Below, one piece after another: positions 15,170-22,227 of a DNA stretch of 40,237 nt. This DNA is from JAHFUI01 sp041485905. GTDB taxonomy: Bacteria; Acidobacteriota; Vicinamibacteria; Vicinamibacterales; CAVVIG01. Numbering within the stretch: position 1 is the first letter of the stretch; the number at the start of each line of letters is the position of its first letter. A program made the position numbers and the translations under genes. The stretch lies in NCBI GenBank assembly GCA_041485905.1, contig JBGPKK010000028.1, positions 1-40,237 on the forward strand, in the 5' to 3' direction. The notes beneath the pieces are model-generated. The model saw nothing but the letters and a program-made list of their open reading frames with translations. It had not been told where the DNA came from and ran no database searches.

Positions 15170-18100
15170 ATGGGTCGGTTCTTCGATGGCCTGATCGCCT
15201 GGTCCATCCATAACCGCGTCGTCGTGCTCCTTGGGGCCGCCGCCTTCGCGGTCGGCGGGGTCTGGTCCGCCTCGCACGCGTCGCTCGACGTCCTGCCTGA
15301 TTTCACCCCGCCGCTCGTCGTGGTGCAGACTGAGGCCGCCGGGATGACGACGGTCGATGTCGAGCAGCTCGTCACGCGGCCGCTCGAACAGGTGCTGCTC
15401 GGCACGCCGCAAACAACCAGCGTCCGATCGACGTCTTCGCCCGGCCTCTCGGTCGTCACGCTCGTGTTCGAGGACGGCGTCGATCTCTACCGCGCGCGGC
15501 AGCTCGTGACGGAGCGATTGCAGCTCGTGCAAGCACGCTTGCCCCAAGCTGTGCGGGCACCACAGCTGCAACCGATTTCGGCACCGATCGGTGCGCTCCT
15601 GCGCTTCTGCTTGACGTCGACCGCGCCGGATCAGAAACAGGCCCTGCGCGACGTGCGCACCTTCGCGGACTGGGTGCTCCGCCCGCGGCTGTTGGCCATC
15701 CCTGGCATCGCACAAGTCGTCGCTCAGGGGGGCGTAATCGAGCGCATCGAAGTGCGTCCCGACCCCGTGCGCCTCCGTCAGCGCGGTGTCACCGTTACGG
15801 CGTTGGCCGAGGCCGTGCGCGGCAGCCAGTCGCTGTCGGGCGCCGGTTTCGTGGAAACCGCCAGCGCTCGCCTCGACGTGCAGAACGACGCGCGGCTGTC
15901 ATGGGACGACGCGGTGGCCATGTTGGGCCGTACCGCGGTGTCCGGACCCTTGGTGCAGATCGCCGATGTCGCGGATGTCGTGCGTGGCGCGGAACCACCG
16001 GTGGGAGCGGCCCTCTACGACGGCCGCCCCGCGGTCTACGTGCAGGTCACCAAGTTGCCTTGGGGAGACACGATCACGCTGACCGACGAGGTCGAACGGA
16101 CGCTGCGCGAGCTCGGCTCGCGCCTGCCGGCCGGCGCGCGAATCGAACCCCCGGTGTTCCGGCAGGCGACGTTCGTCAGCACGTCCGTCACCAACGTCGG
16201 CCGCGCGATGGCGATCGGCTCGGTGCTGGTGATCCTGGTGCTCGTGGCGTTCTTGCGCTACGGCCGGCTCGCCGTCATCAGCCTGACCGCCATTCCACTC
16301 TCGATCTTGGGGGCCGTTGGTGTCCTGACGGCGCTCGGCGCGTCGATCAACGGCATGACGCTTGGCGGATTGGCCATCGCGGTTGGGGAAGTCGTCGACG
16401 ATGCGATCGTCGACGTGGAGAATGTCTGGCGACGACTGCGGGAGAATATCCGTCGGCCTGATCCGCAGGCACCGCTTGATGTGGTCCGCTTCGCGTCCCG
16501 CGAGATCCGCAGCTCTATTGTGTACGCGACGGTGATTGTGTGCCTCGTGCTCGTGCCGGTGCTGCTCCTCGGCGGGATCGCGGGACGCATCTTCTCGCCG
16601 CTCGCGCAGGCCTACATTCTGGCGATTGCGACCTCGCTCCTCGTTGCTCTCACCGTCACGCCCGCGCTGTGTGCATGGCTGCTCCCGCCATTAGCGACCA
16701 CAGAGGCGCGACCGTCGCGGCTTGCGTTGTGGCTGCTCGCGCGATATCAACGCGTGCTCCGTTCGGTCGTCGACCGACCGCGGACGGTGTTCACGTTGGC
16801 CGGACTCGCGACCGCGCTGGCCGTCGTCGCGGTCCCGTTTCTCGGTGGCCGGTTTCTGCCAGAATTCCACGAAGAGTCCGCGATCGCGCACGCGACCGCC
16901 GTGCCCGGCACGTCGTTGTCGGAGGCGACTCGTCTCGGGGTCCGACTCGATGCGCAACTCCGGCCCGCCCTCGTGGCGCATACCGAGGCGCACATCGGTC
17001 GCGCGGAGTTGGGTGACGACCCGGTGCCCGTGAACATTCTGGAGTTCGATCTCGTGTTGAAGCCGGACGATGATCGCGAATGGGATCAGATCGTGCTGGA
17101 GCTGGCGAAAGGCTTCGGGCAGGTGCCGGGCCTGGGGTTCGCCATTGAAGGATTCCTCGGAGAACGGATTCACGAAACGCTCTCCGGGGAAACGGCGCCG
17201 GTGGTGGTCAAGGTGATCGGTCCGGAGATTGCCCGCCTGCGCGCACTGTCGGCCGAGGTGGTGAAGGTCGCCGGCCGGATTCCGGGCCTCGGGACCATCC
17301 GGCCCGAACCACAGATTGACGTGCCGCAAATCCGCCTGCGCCCGGATCGCGCCCAACTGGCCCGCTACGGCGTTCGCCCCGACGAACTGGCGACTCAGGT
17401 CGTGAGCTGGCGTCAAGGGCAGAGCGTCACACAGATCCTCGGCCGCGACGGGCGAGTTGTCGATGTGGTTGTTGCGGGGCCTGTTGCTATGCGCGCGCGT
17501 GAGGCGCTAGCCGATCTGCCGATCGACACGCCGTCGGCGGGCGCCGTCAATCTCGGGACCCTGGCAACCATCGAGGAGATTCCGGCGCCCGCATTGGTCA
17601 ATCACGAAAGCGGCGAGCGACGCATAGCCATCGGCATGGATGTCCGCGGCGGAGGATTGTCGAGCGCCGTTGGACGCCTGGAGCAGCAACTCGCATCGCT
17701 GCGACTCCCCGTGGGGTATCGCGTCGAGGTCAGCGGGGAAGCGATCGCGCGGCGCCAGGCGGCGCAGCGATTGCTCCTCATCGGCGCACTGGTGTTGCTC
17801 GGGATTTTCGTGCTGCTGGCGACCGCCTTCGGCTCGGTTCGCGACGCCACGATCGCGCTCGTGAATTTCCCGCTCGGTCTGATCGGTGGCGTCGTGGGCG
17901 CACTGCTCACACCCGAAGGGTTATCCGTCGCGGGGCTCGTGGGATTCGTGACGCTATTCGGCATCATCGCGCGGAACGGCATCATGCTCGTCGCGCACAA
18001 GCAGCATCTCGACGCGGCGCATCCGGACGAGGAGCCTATTGCGCGGATTCGGCGAGCGGCCGAGGAACGGCTGATGCCGATTCTGATGACCGCGGCAGCC

Positions 18101-18292
18101 GCTGGCCTGGGCCTGCTGCCGTTGGCGCTCTCGTTCGAGGCTCGGGGGACCGAGCTCGAAGCGCCGATGGCGCTCATCGTCTGCCTCGGGCTGATCACGT
18201 CCACCGCCCTGAACATGCTCGTCATTCCGACGATCTACGTGTGGCTCGCACGGCGCGACGCACGGCTCACAACGAGGGCAGCGAGATCATGA
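15170..18292 (+). CDS. RND efflux pump permease (CzcA/CusA-like)
   Basis: Predicted 1040-residue inner-membrane proton-driven pump, full length for the family. One N-terminal helix (VVVLLGAAAFAVGGVW) is followed by a large periplasmic domain with the early motif LDVLPDFTPPLVVVQTEAAG, typical of the heavy-metal (HME) branch. Then come helices 2-6 with the proton-relay region GLAIAVGEVVDDAIVDVENV (three Asp and one Glu in the fourth helix). A second periplasmic domain follows, then the last six helices (VGFVTLFGIIARNGIMLVAHKQH). Relatives in many bacteria export divalent or monovalent metals, but the Met ladder of CusA cannot be traced here, so the substrate stays open. It overlaps the channel gene by four bases. 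Confidence 0.92.
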   Translation: MGRFFDGLIAWSIHNRVVVLLGAAAFAVGGVWSASHASLDVLPDFTPPLVVVQTEAAGMTTVDVEQLVTRPLEQVLLGTPQTTSVRSTSSPGLSVVTLVFEDGVDLYRARQLVTERLQLVQARLPQAVRAPQLQPISAPIGALLRFCLTSTAPDQKQALRDVRTFADWVLRPRLLAIPGIAQVVAQGGVIERIEVRPDPVRLRQRGVTVTALAEAVRGSQSLSGAGFVETASARLDVQNDARLSWDDAVAMLGRTAVSGPLVQIADVADVVRGAEPPVGAALYDGRPAVYVQVTKLPWGDTITLTDEVERTLRELGSRLPAGARIEPPVFRQATFVSTSVTNVGRAMAIGSVLVILVLVAFLRYGRLAVISLTAIPLSILGAVGVLTALGASINGMTLGGLAIAVGEVVDDAIVDVENVWRRLRENIRRPDPQAPLDVVRFASREIRSSIVYATVIVCLVLVPVLLLGGIAGRIFSPLAQAYILAIATSLLVALTVTPALCAWLLPPLATTEARPSRLALWLLARYQRVLRSVVDRPRTVFTLAGLATALAVVAVPFLGGRFLPEFHEESAIAHATAVPGTSLSEATRLGVRLDAQLRPALVAHTEAHIGRAELGDDPVPVNILEFDLVLKPDDDREWDQIVLELAKGFGQVPGLGFAIEGFLGERIHETLSGETAPVVVKVIGPEIARLRALSAEVVKVAGRIPGLGTIRPEPQIDVPQIRLRPDRAQLARYGVRPDELATQVVSWRQGQSVTQILGRDGRVVDVVVAGPVAMRAREALADLPIDTPSAGAVNLGTLATIEEIPAPALVNHESGERRIAIGMDVRGGGLSSAVGRLEQQLASLRLPVGYRVEVSGEAIARRQAAQRLLLIGALVLLGIFVLLATAFGSVRDATIALVNFPLGLIGGVVGALLTPEGLSVAGLVGFVTLFGIIARNGIMLVAHKQHLDAAHPDEEPIARIRRAAEERLMPILMTAAAAGLGLLPLALSFEARGTELEAPMALIVCLGLITSTALNMLVIPTIYVWLARRDARLTTRAARS

Positions 18293-19584
18293 AACGTGTA
18301 CCGCTTTCCCTGGTGATTGTCGCGGTCAGCATCGTGACCCTGTTGCCGTGGTCGGCGCACGCACAACGACCGTTGTCGCTGGCAGAGGCGCAGACCGAGG
18401 CGCGGGCACACGCGCCAGACGCCGCCGGGCTTCAGGCGCGGATCGCCGCCGCGGAAGCCATGGCGGCACAAGCGGCGCGACGATTCCGTGAGGATCCAAC
18501 GATCTCGGGCAGCTTTGCGCAGGGTCGCCTGGTCGGACGCTCGGATGAAAGCGCGTGGACGCTCGGGATCCAGCAGCCGTTCGACCTCTCCGGATCGTGG
18601 AGACCGCGCGCGGCATCGGCGGCGGCGGAGGTCGAGCGCGCGCGCCAGGACCGTGAGGCCGGACTGCGGGCGCTCGATGAGCAAGTGGCGATCGCGGTTG
18701 CTGATACGGCGCTGGCGCAACGTCAGCGCGCTCGCGGCGAGCGACTCGCCGATCTGTACCGCATCGCGTCTGACGCGGTGCGTCAGCAATTCCAGGTCGG
18801 CGCGGCGCCGCAGATCGACGCCGATTCGGCAGAGCTCGATCTGGCCGGCGCTCTCGCGTCCGTTGACATGGCGCACGGTGATCTCGATCGGAGCCGAGCG
18901 CGGTTGGCGCGATGGCTCGGACGTGAGACGGGCGGCGACCTCGTGGTGGAGGACGGGCCGGACGCGCCAGACGTCGCGCCCACGCCACCAGAATTTGCGC
19001 CGCTGGTCGATCGCGACCCGCGCGTTCGCGCGGCGCTCGCCGAGGTGGATGCCGCAAAGTTTGAACGGCAAATCTTCGAACGTCTGATCACGCCGCCGCT
19101 GACGTTGGGTCTGAACTACGGCCGTCAAACGCGCGACATTCCGGTCGGCTCCTTTGTCGGGCCGCCGTTCGCCGGCGCGCTCGCGGCCAATTGGACGGAT
19201 GCCGAGCTCGTGTTCAACGTCGGCGTGGCGCTGCCCCTGTTCAACCGCCAGCGGGAGCCGCGCGCTCAGGCCACGGGACGGATCTTGACCGCTGAGGCCA
19301 AGCTCGGGACGGCGCGGGCCGATGTCCGGGCCGAATTGGAATCCAGTTGGGCGACCTTGCAGACTGCAGAGCGGGCGCTAGCGCGAGTCGCGCCGACAGG
19401 CGCGATCATCGATCGCGATGTGACGTTCGTGGAGCAGGCCGTCGGCGCGGGTGCCTTCGATACCCTCACGCGGACCCAAGAGTTGCGACGGCTCCAGGAA
19501 GCGGGCCGGCGCGTAGACACCGCCGTTCGCGACCTGCGCGCCGCCCGCGCCGCGTGGATCCGGCGTATCTCGGTGTCGCCATGA
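18289..19584 (+). CDS. TolC-family outer-membrane efflux channel
   Basis: Predicted 431-residue outer-membrane protein. The ATG overlaps the pump stop codon (ATGA). A signal peptide covers residues 1-25 (VPLSLVIVAVSIVTLLPWSAHAQ). Two structural repeats of long amphipathic helices follow, with LSLAEAQTEARAHAP at the first repeat and the periplasmic tip helices rich in Ala, Arg and Asp; the typical LFNRQREPRAQA block lies in the second repeat. It completes a three-part export system (adaptor, pump, channel) behind one operator. Nothing in this protein tells the cargo. The gene ends in a stretch of relics, where the operon appears to stop. Confidence 0.9.
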   Translation: MKRVPLSLVIVAVSIVTLLPWSAHAQRPLSLAEAQTEARAHAPDAAGLQARIAAAEAMAAQAARRFREDPTISGSFAQGRLVGRSDESAWTLGIQQPFDLSGSWRPRAASAAAEVERARQDREAGLRALDEQVAIAVADTALAQRQRARGERLADLYRIASDAVRQQFQVGAAPQIDADSAELDLAGALASVDMAHGDLDRSRARLARWLGRETGGDLVVEDGPDAPDVAPTPPEFAPLVDRDPRVRAALAEVDAAKFERQIFERLITPPLTLGLNYGRQTRDIPVGSFVGPPFAGALAANWTDAELVFNVGVALPLFNRQREPRAQATGRILTAEAKLGTARADVRAELESSWATLQTAERALARVAPTGAIIDRDVTFVEQAVGAGAFDTLTRTQELRRLQEAGRRVDTAVRDLRAARAAWIRRISVSP

Positions 19585-19603
19585 GGGACGTGGACACTGT
19601 CCA

Positions 19604-19720
19604 GATTTGAGCCCAGCCAGTAATCTGGTGCTCCGTCCGCCGATGGCCGGCAGAATCGGCTTGTGGTCCAAGACCGACAGCACGAGCTATTTCAAAGACG
19701 TCCTCGTCAGTCCGCGTTGA
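19604..19720 (+). pseudogene. C-terminal remnant of a LamG/DUF1080-like protein
   Basis: A frame of 39 codons reads SNLVLRPPMAGRIGLWSKTD, then SYFKDVLVSPR and a stop. GRIGLWSKTDSxxYF is the end signature of concanavalin-fold (DUF1080-like) proteins. Nothing upstream belongs to the same domain; the TolC gene ends only 20 bases before. It is a relic, similar in kind to the one at 9941-10057. Confidence 0.5.
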
Positions 19721-19735
19721 TGCCAACCGGTCGTC

Positions 19736-19822
19736 ACTGCGCCACTTGCGCGGGAACACCCTCGGATCCAACTCCGCGCCGGCGAGGAATGTCAGCAGAA
19801 TCGCGCCAGTGAATCTGCCGGG
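19736..19822 (-). pseudogene. Internal fragment of a cation:proton antiporter
   Basis: On the minus strand a piece reads FTGAILLTFLAGAELDP followed by RVFPRKWRSD. It matches GSFAGIVLTFLAGAEVDP of the antiporter at 11178-12356. The flanks do not continue the homology, so only one helix and loop of a former second antiporter survives. Confidence 0.55.
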
Positions 19823-19964
19823 ACAGGCATCGGGTTCAACGGATGACAGCTGGCTCGTTGGCTCGGACCGGCTATATACCACCGAGTTGGTGTGACTTCA
19901 GAGGAGGCGTCGTGCGGACGCCCCCACCGGCGCCGTCAGCAGCGCCACTGCTATGAGCACTCAG

Positions 19965-20004
19965 CAATCTGCAATCTGCAATCTGAAATCTGCAGTCTGC
20001 AATT
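19965..20004. repeat. Short tandem repeat (CAATCTG-type)
   Basis: About five imperfect copies of a seven-base unit (caatctg, aaatctg, cagtctg) end four bases before the stop codon of the MFS gene on the minus strand. It lies in a convergent intergenic stretch and has no obvious role. Confidence 0.7.
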
Positions 20005-20005
20005 G

Positions 20006-21319
20006 TCAGGCTTCCCGCACGCCGTGGCTGCGGATCAGGAGGAAATACGCCGCGACGAGGACGAGCAGGACACCGTTGACGGCAATCACTCGTGGTGCTC
20101 CGAAGAACGTCGCCAGATAGCCGCTCACGAGGCTGCCGAGCGGCATGCCGCCGCGAAACGCCACCATGTAGATGCTCATGACACGGCCGCGCATCTCGTT
20201 GGGAGCGATGAGCTGAATCAGCGAGGTCACGGTCGAGAAGACCACCATCAGCGCCGCCCCGGTCAGGAAGAGCAGCACTTCGCTCACCCACAGCACCCGC
20301 GACATCGAGAACGCCAGAATCAGGACGCCGTAGACCGCCTGCACGAGCAGCGCCATCAGCCCCATCCGCTTGAATTTCCCGAGCCACGCGACGACGAGTG
20401 CGCCGACGACGGAGCCGGCGCCCGAGAACGCGAGCAGGTGACTGTAGGTGCCGGCCCCTTCATGAAAGACGCTTTTCGCGAAGAGCGGCAGGAACGTCAG
20501 CACGGCGAAGCCCAGAAACGTCGTCGCGGCGGCGAGCACGATGAGCGCCACGAGGCTGTGGTGGTGCCTGACGTACGAAAGGCCCCCGCGCAGCTCGTCG
20601 CGCATGCTGGTGACCGACGTCGACGGGATGTGTGTGATGCGAAGCGACATCAGCGCGTAGATCACGACGAGGAAGGAGACCGCATTCAGCGCGAAGCACG
20701 CCGCCATCCCCTGAGCATCGCTGTAGTGCCACTGCGCAAATGCGGCGATCGTCGCGCCGAAGGCCAGCGGGCCGAGCACGCGGGCCACGTTGAATTGAAT
20801 CGAGTTGAGCGCGACCGCGTTCGGGAGATCCTTCTTCTCGACCAGCGACGGGATGAGCGACTGATAGGCCGGGCCGCCGAATGCCTGCGCGACGCCGGTG
20901 GCGAAGGACAGCACCAGGATGTGCCAGATCTGGACGACGCCGTAGTAGACGAGCAGCGCGAGGGTGGCTGCCGTCGTCATCTGGATGTACTGCGACGTCA
21001 ACAGCGTCCGTCGCTTGTCGCGCCGATCCGCCAGCACGCCCCCGATGAGCGTGAAGAGCATGATCGGCAGTTGTTGAAGGAAGGCGTCGAGGCCGAGGAA
21101 GAAGGCCGAACCGGTCAGCGACAGCACCATCCAGTTCTGCGCGGTGAGCTGGGTCCACGTGCCGATGCTCGACGTGCAGGCACCGAACCACTGGACGCGA
21201 AAATCGCGGTAGGTGAATGCGGCGAGCATCCGCTGCAGCGTTTTCGAGCCCAGCAGCGGAGTGGGAGCCGCAACGGCGTCTGGGGCTGGGGATGTTTCAG
21301 CTTGAACGGATTCGGCCAA
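20006..21319 (-). CDS. MFS transporter (EntS/MFS_3-like)
   Basis: Predicted 437-residue inner-membrane exporter. A polar N-terminal tail of about 30 residues precedes FTYRDFRVQWFGACTSSIGTW, the usual opening of the MFS_3 (enterobactin-exporter-like) branch. Loop 2-3 carries GGVLADRRDKRRTL. The family block FGGPAYQSLIPSLVEKKDLP and NAVALNSIQFNVARVLGPL follow. Twelve helices can be counted. Members are usually annotated as drug or siderophore exporters without proof. The gene stands alone and is divergent from the mutasome operon, with a 26-bp perfect palindrome between them. It has no link by overlap to the efflux operon whose end it faces. Confidence 0.9.
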   Translation of the reverse strand: MAESVQAETSPAPDAVAAPTPLLGSKTLQRMLAAFTYRDFRVQWFGACTSSIGTWTQLTAQNWMVLSLTGSAFFLGLDAFLQQLPIMLFTLIGGVLADRRDKRRTLLTSQYIQMTTAATLALLVYYGVVQIWHILVLSFATGVAQAFGGPAYQSLIPSLVEKKDLPNAVALNSIQFNVARVLGPLAFGATIAAFAQWHYSDAQGMAACFALNAVSFLVVIYALMSLRITHIPSTSVTSMRDELRGGLSYVRHHHSLVALIVLAAATTFLGFAVLTFLPLFAKSVFHEGAGTYSHLLAFSGAGSVVGALVVAWLGKFKRMGLMALLVQAVYGVLILAFSMSRVLWVSEVLLFLTGAALMVVFSTVTSLIQLIAPNEMRGRVMSIYMVAFRGGMPLGSLVSGYLATFFGAPRVIAVNGVLLVLVAAYFLLIRSHGVREA

Positions 21320-21360
21320 GAGGTCCTGGTGGAATATGGGGTTTAGACGGCTGAAAAACG

Positions 21361-21386
21361 TTGAACGTTAAACGTTTAACGTTCAA
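21361..21386. repeat. Perfect 26-bp palindrome
   Basis: TTGAACGTTAAAC and its reverse complement meet without a spacer. The unit AACGTT recurs four times, and another AACGTTGAACGTT overlaps the left edge. It lies between the divergent MFS and imuA genes, 25 bases upstream of the imuA -35 box. It could be a dispersed palindromic element of this genome or an operator; GAAC and GTTC occur but not at the four-base spacing of a LexA box. Confidence 0.75.
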
Positions 21387-21410
21387 ATCTTAACTCACGT
21401 CCGGCCCCAC

Positions 21411-21439
21411 TTGATCGTCCCCGAGGGGTGCGGTATAGT
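21411..21439 (+). promoter_or_regulatory. Promoter of imuA-imuB-dnaE2
   Basis: TTGATC at 21411-21416, a 17-base spacer and TATAGT at 21434-21439. The spacer holds CCCCGAGGGG, a ten-base palindrome that a repressor could use. Transcription would start about 26 bases before the imuA ATG. Confidence 0.65.
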
Positions 21440-21471
21440 GCGCAAAGAGAAAGGCGAATATAAAGCGAAAC

Positions 21472-22227
21472 ATGCCTCTCGCTCGCGCTGATTTGGAATC
21501 GTTGCTTCGCGCGCGGAAACTCGATCGCACGCTGACGGACGCGCTGCCGCCGCTCGATCCGTACGATGAATACGCCATCGCCCCCGCTGGCGTTACGACG
21601 CTCGATGCGCGATTGGGCGGCGGGTTCCCACGCGGCCAGCTGTCCGAGCTGATCGGTCCACGGTCCTCGGGACGCACCAGCGTGCTGCTGCAGATGCTGG
21701 CCGCGGCCACGGCCCGGGGCGAACTGGTCGCACTGGTCGATGCGCTCGACATGTTCGACACCGCGTCGGCATCGGCGGCCGGAATCGATCTCGACCGCCT
21801 CCTCTGGATTCGAGGTCACGTGGTGACCAATCCCGGCATGTGCCGCGACATGAACCAGCGTGCCGTGGAGCAGGCCGTCAAAGCGCTGATGCTCATCCTG
21901 CAGGCGGGCAATTTCGGCATCGTCGCGCTCGATGTGGCCGAAGCGCCTGAGAGCGCGATTCGGCGGTTGCCGTTCACGGCCTGGCTGCGGCTGCAGCGCG
22001 TCATCGAAGGGAGCCAGACCGCCTGTGTCCTCGTGGGCACCGCGCCGATGGCGCGAAGCGCGGCGGGGCTCTCGGTGAAATTCGATAGGGCAGAGGGCAG
22101 AGAGCACAGGGCTGAGGGTCGGATATTCACAGGCTTCGATGTGGAGCTCCACGTGATCAGCGCGAAGCGGCATACGCGCGAGGGCGTCAGCGTGTCGTTG
22201 GCCACACAGGCCTCACCTTATGTCTGA
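21472..22227 (+). CDS. imuA: ImuA, RecA-like mutasome protein
   Basis: Predicted 251-residue RecA-fold protein of the SOS-linked mutasome, which together with ImuB and DnaE2 copies past DNA damage. After a helical start (ARADLESLLRARKLDRTL) comes the RecA core: LDARLGGGFPRGQLSELIG, then a Walker A-like GPRSSGRTSVLL, LVALVDALDMFDTASA (Walker B region) and FTAWLRLQRVIEGSQTA. Near residue 205 an Arg/Glu-rich insertion (DRAEGREHRAEGRIF) is encoded by a purine-rich repeat that also occurs, reversed, at the start of imuB; this looks like a repeat insertion in frame. The end overlaps imuB by eight bases. Confidence 0.88.
   Translation: MPLARADLESLLRARKLDRTLTDALPPLDPYDEYAIAPAGVTTLDARLGGGFPRGQLSELIGPRSSGRTSVLLQMLAAATARGELVALVDALDMFDTASASAAGIDLDRLLWIRGHVVTNPGMCRDMNQRAVEQAVKALMLILQAGNFGIVALDVAEAPESAIRRLPFTAWLRLQRVIEGSQTACVLVGTAPMARSAAGLSVKFDRAEGREHRAEGRIFTGFDVELHVISAKRHTREGVSVSLATQASPYV
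22084..22128 (+). repeat. In-frame G/A-rich repeat inside imuA
   Basis: GGGCAGAGGGCAGAGAGCACAGGGCTGAGGG-like DNA, built of the units gggcaga and gggctga, interrupts an otherwise conserved strand of ImuA. The reverse motif (ctctttgccct, cagccctttgccct) occurs at 22238-22281 in the first codons of imuB. Both copies keep the reading frame. Confidence 0.55.

Noticed and set aside
15170..18292. Naming the pump CusA or CzcA with a set metal substrate
   Set aside because: HME-like features are present, but Met or His residues that define copper or zinc pumps could not be traced, and the adaptor has no metal-binding ends.
19892..21346. A 484-codon plus-strand frame opposite the second MFS gene
   Set aside because: The minus-strand product is a plain 12-helix transporter; the plus-strand product is a charged, repetitive chain without a domain.
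21361..21386. The palindrome as a LexA box of the GAAC-N4-GTTC type
   Set aside because: GAAC and GTTC are present but 14 bases apart; no half-sites at the usual spacing were found near the imuA promoter.
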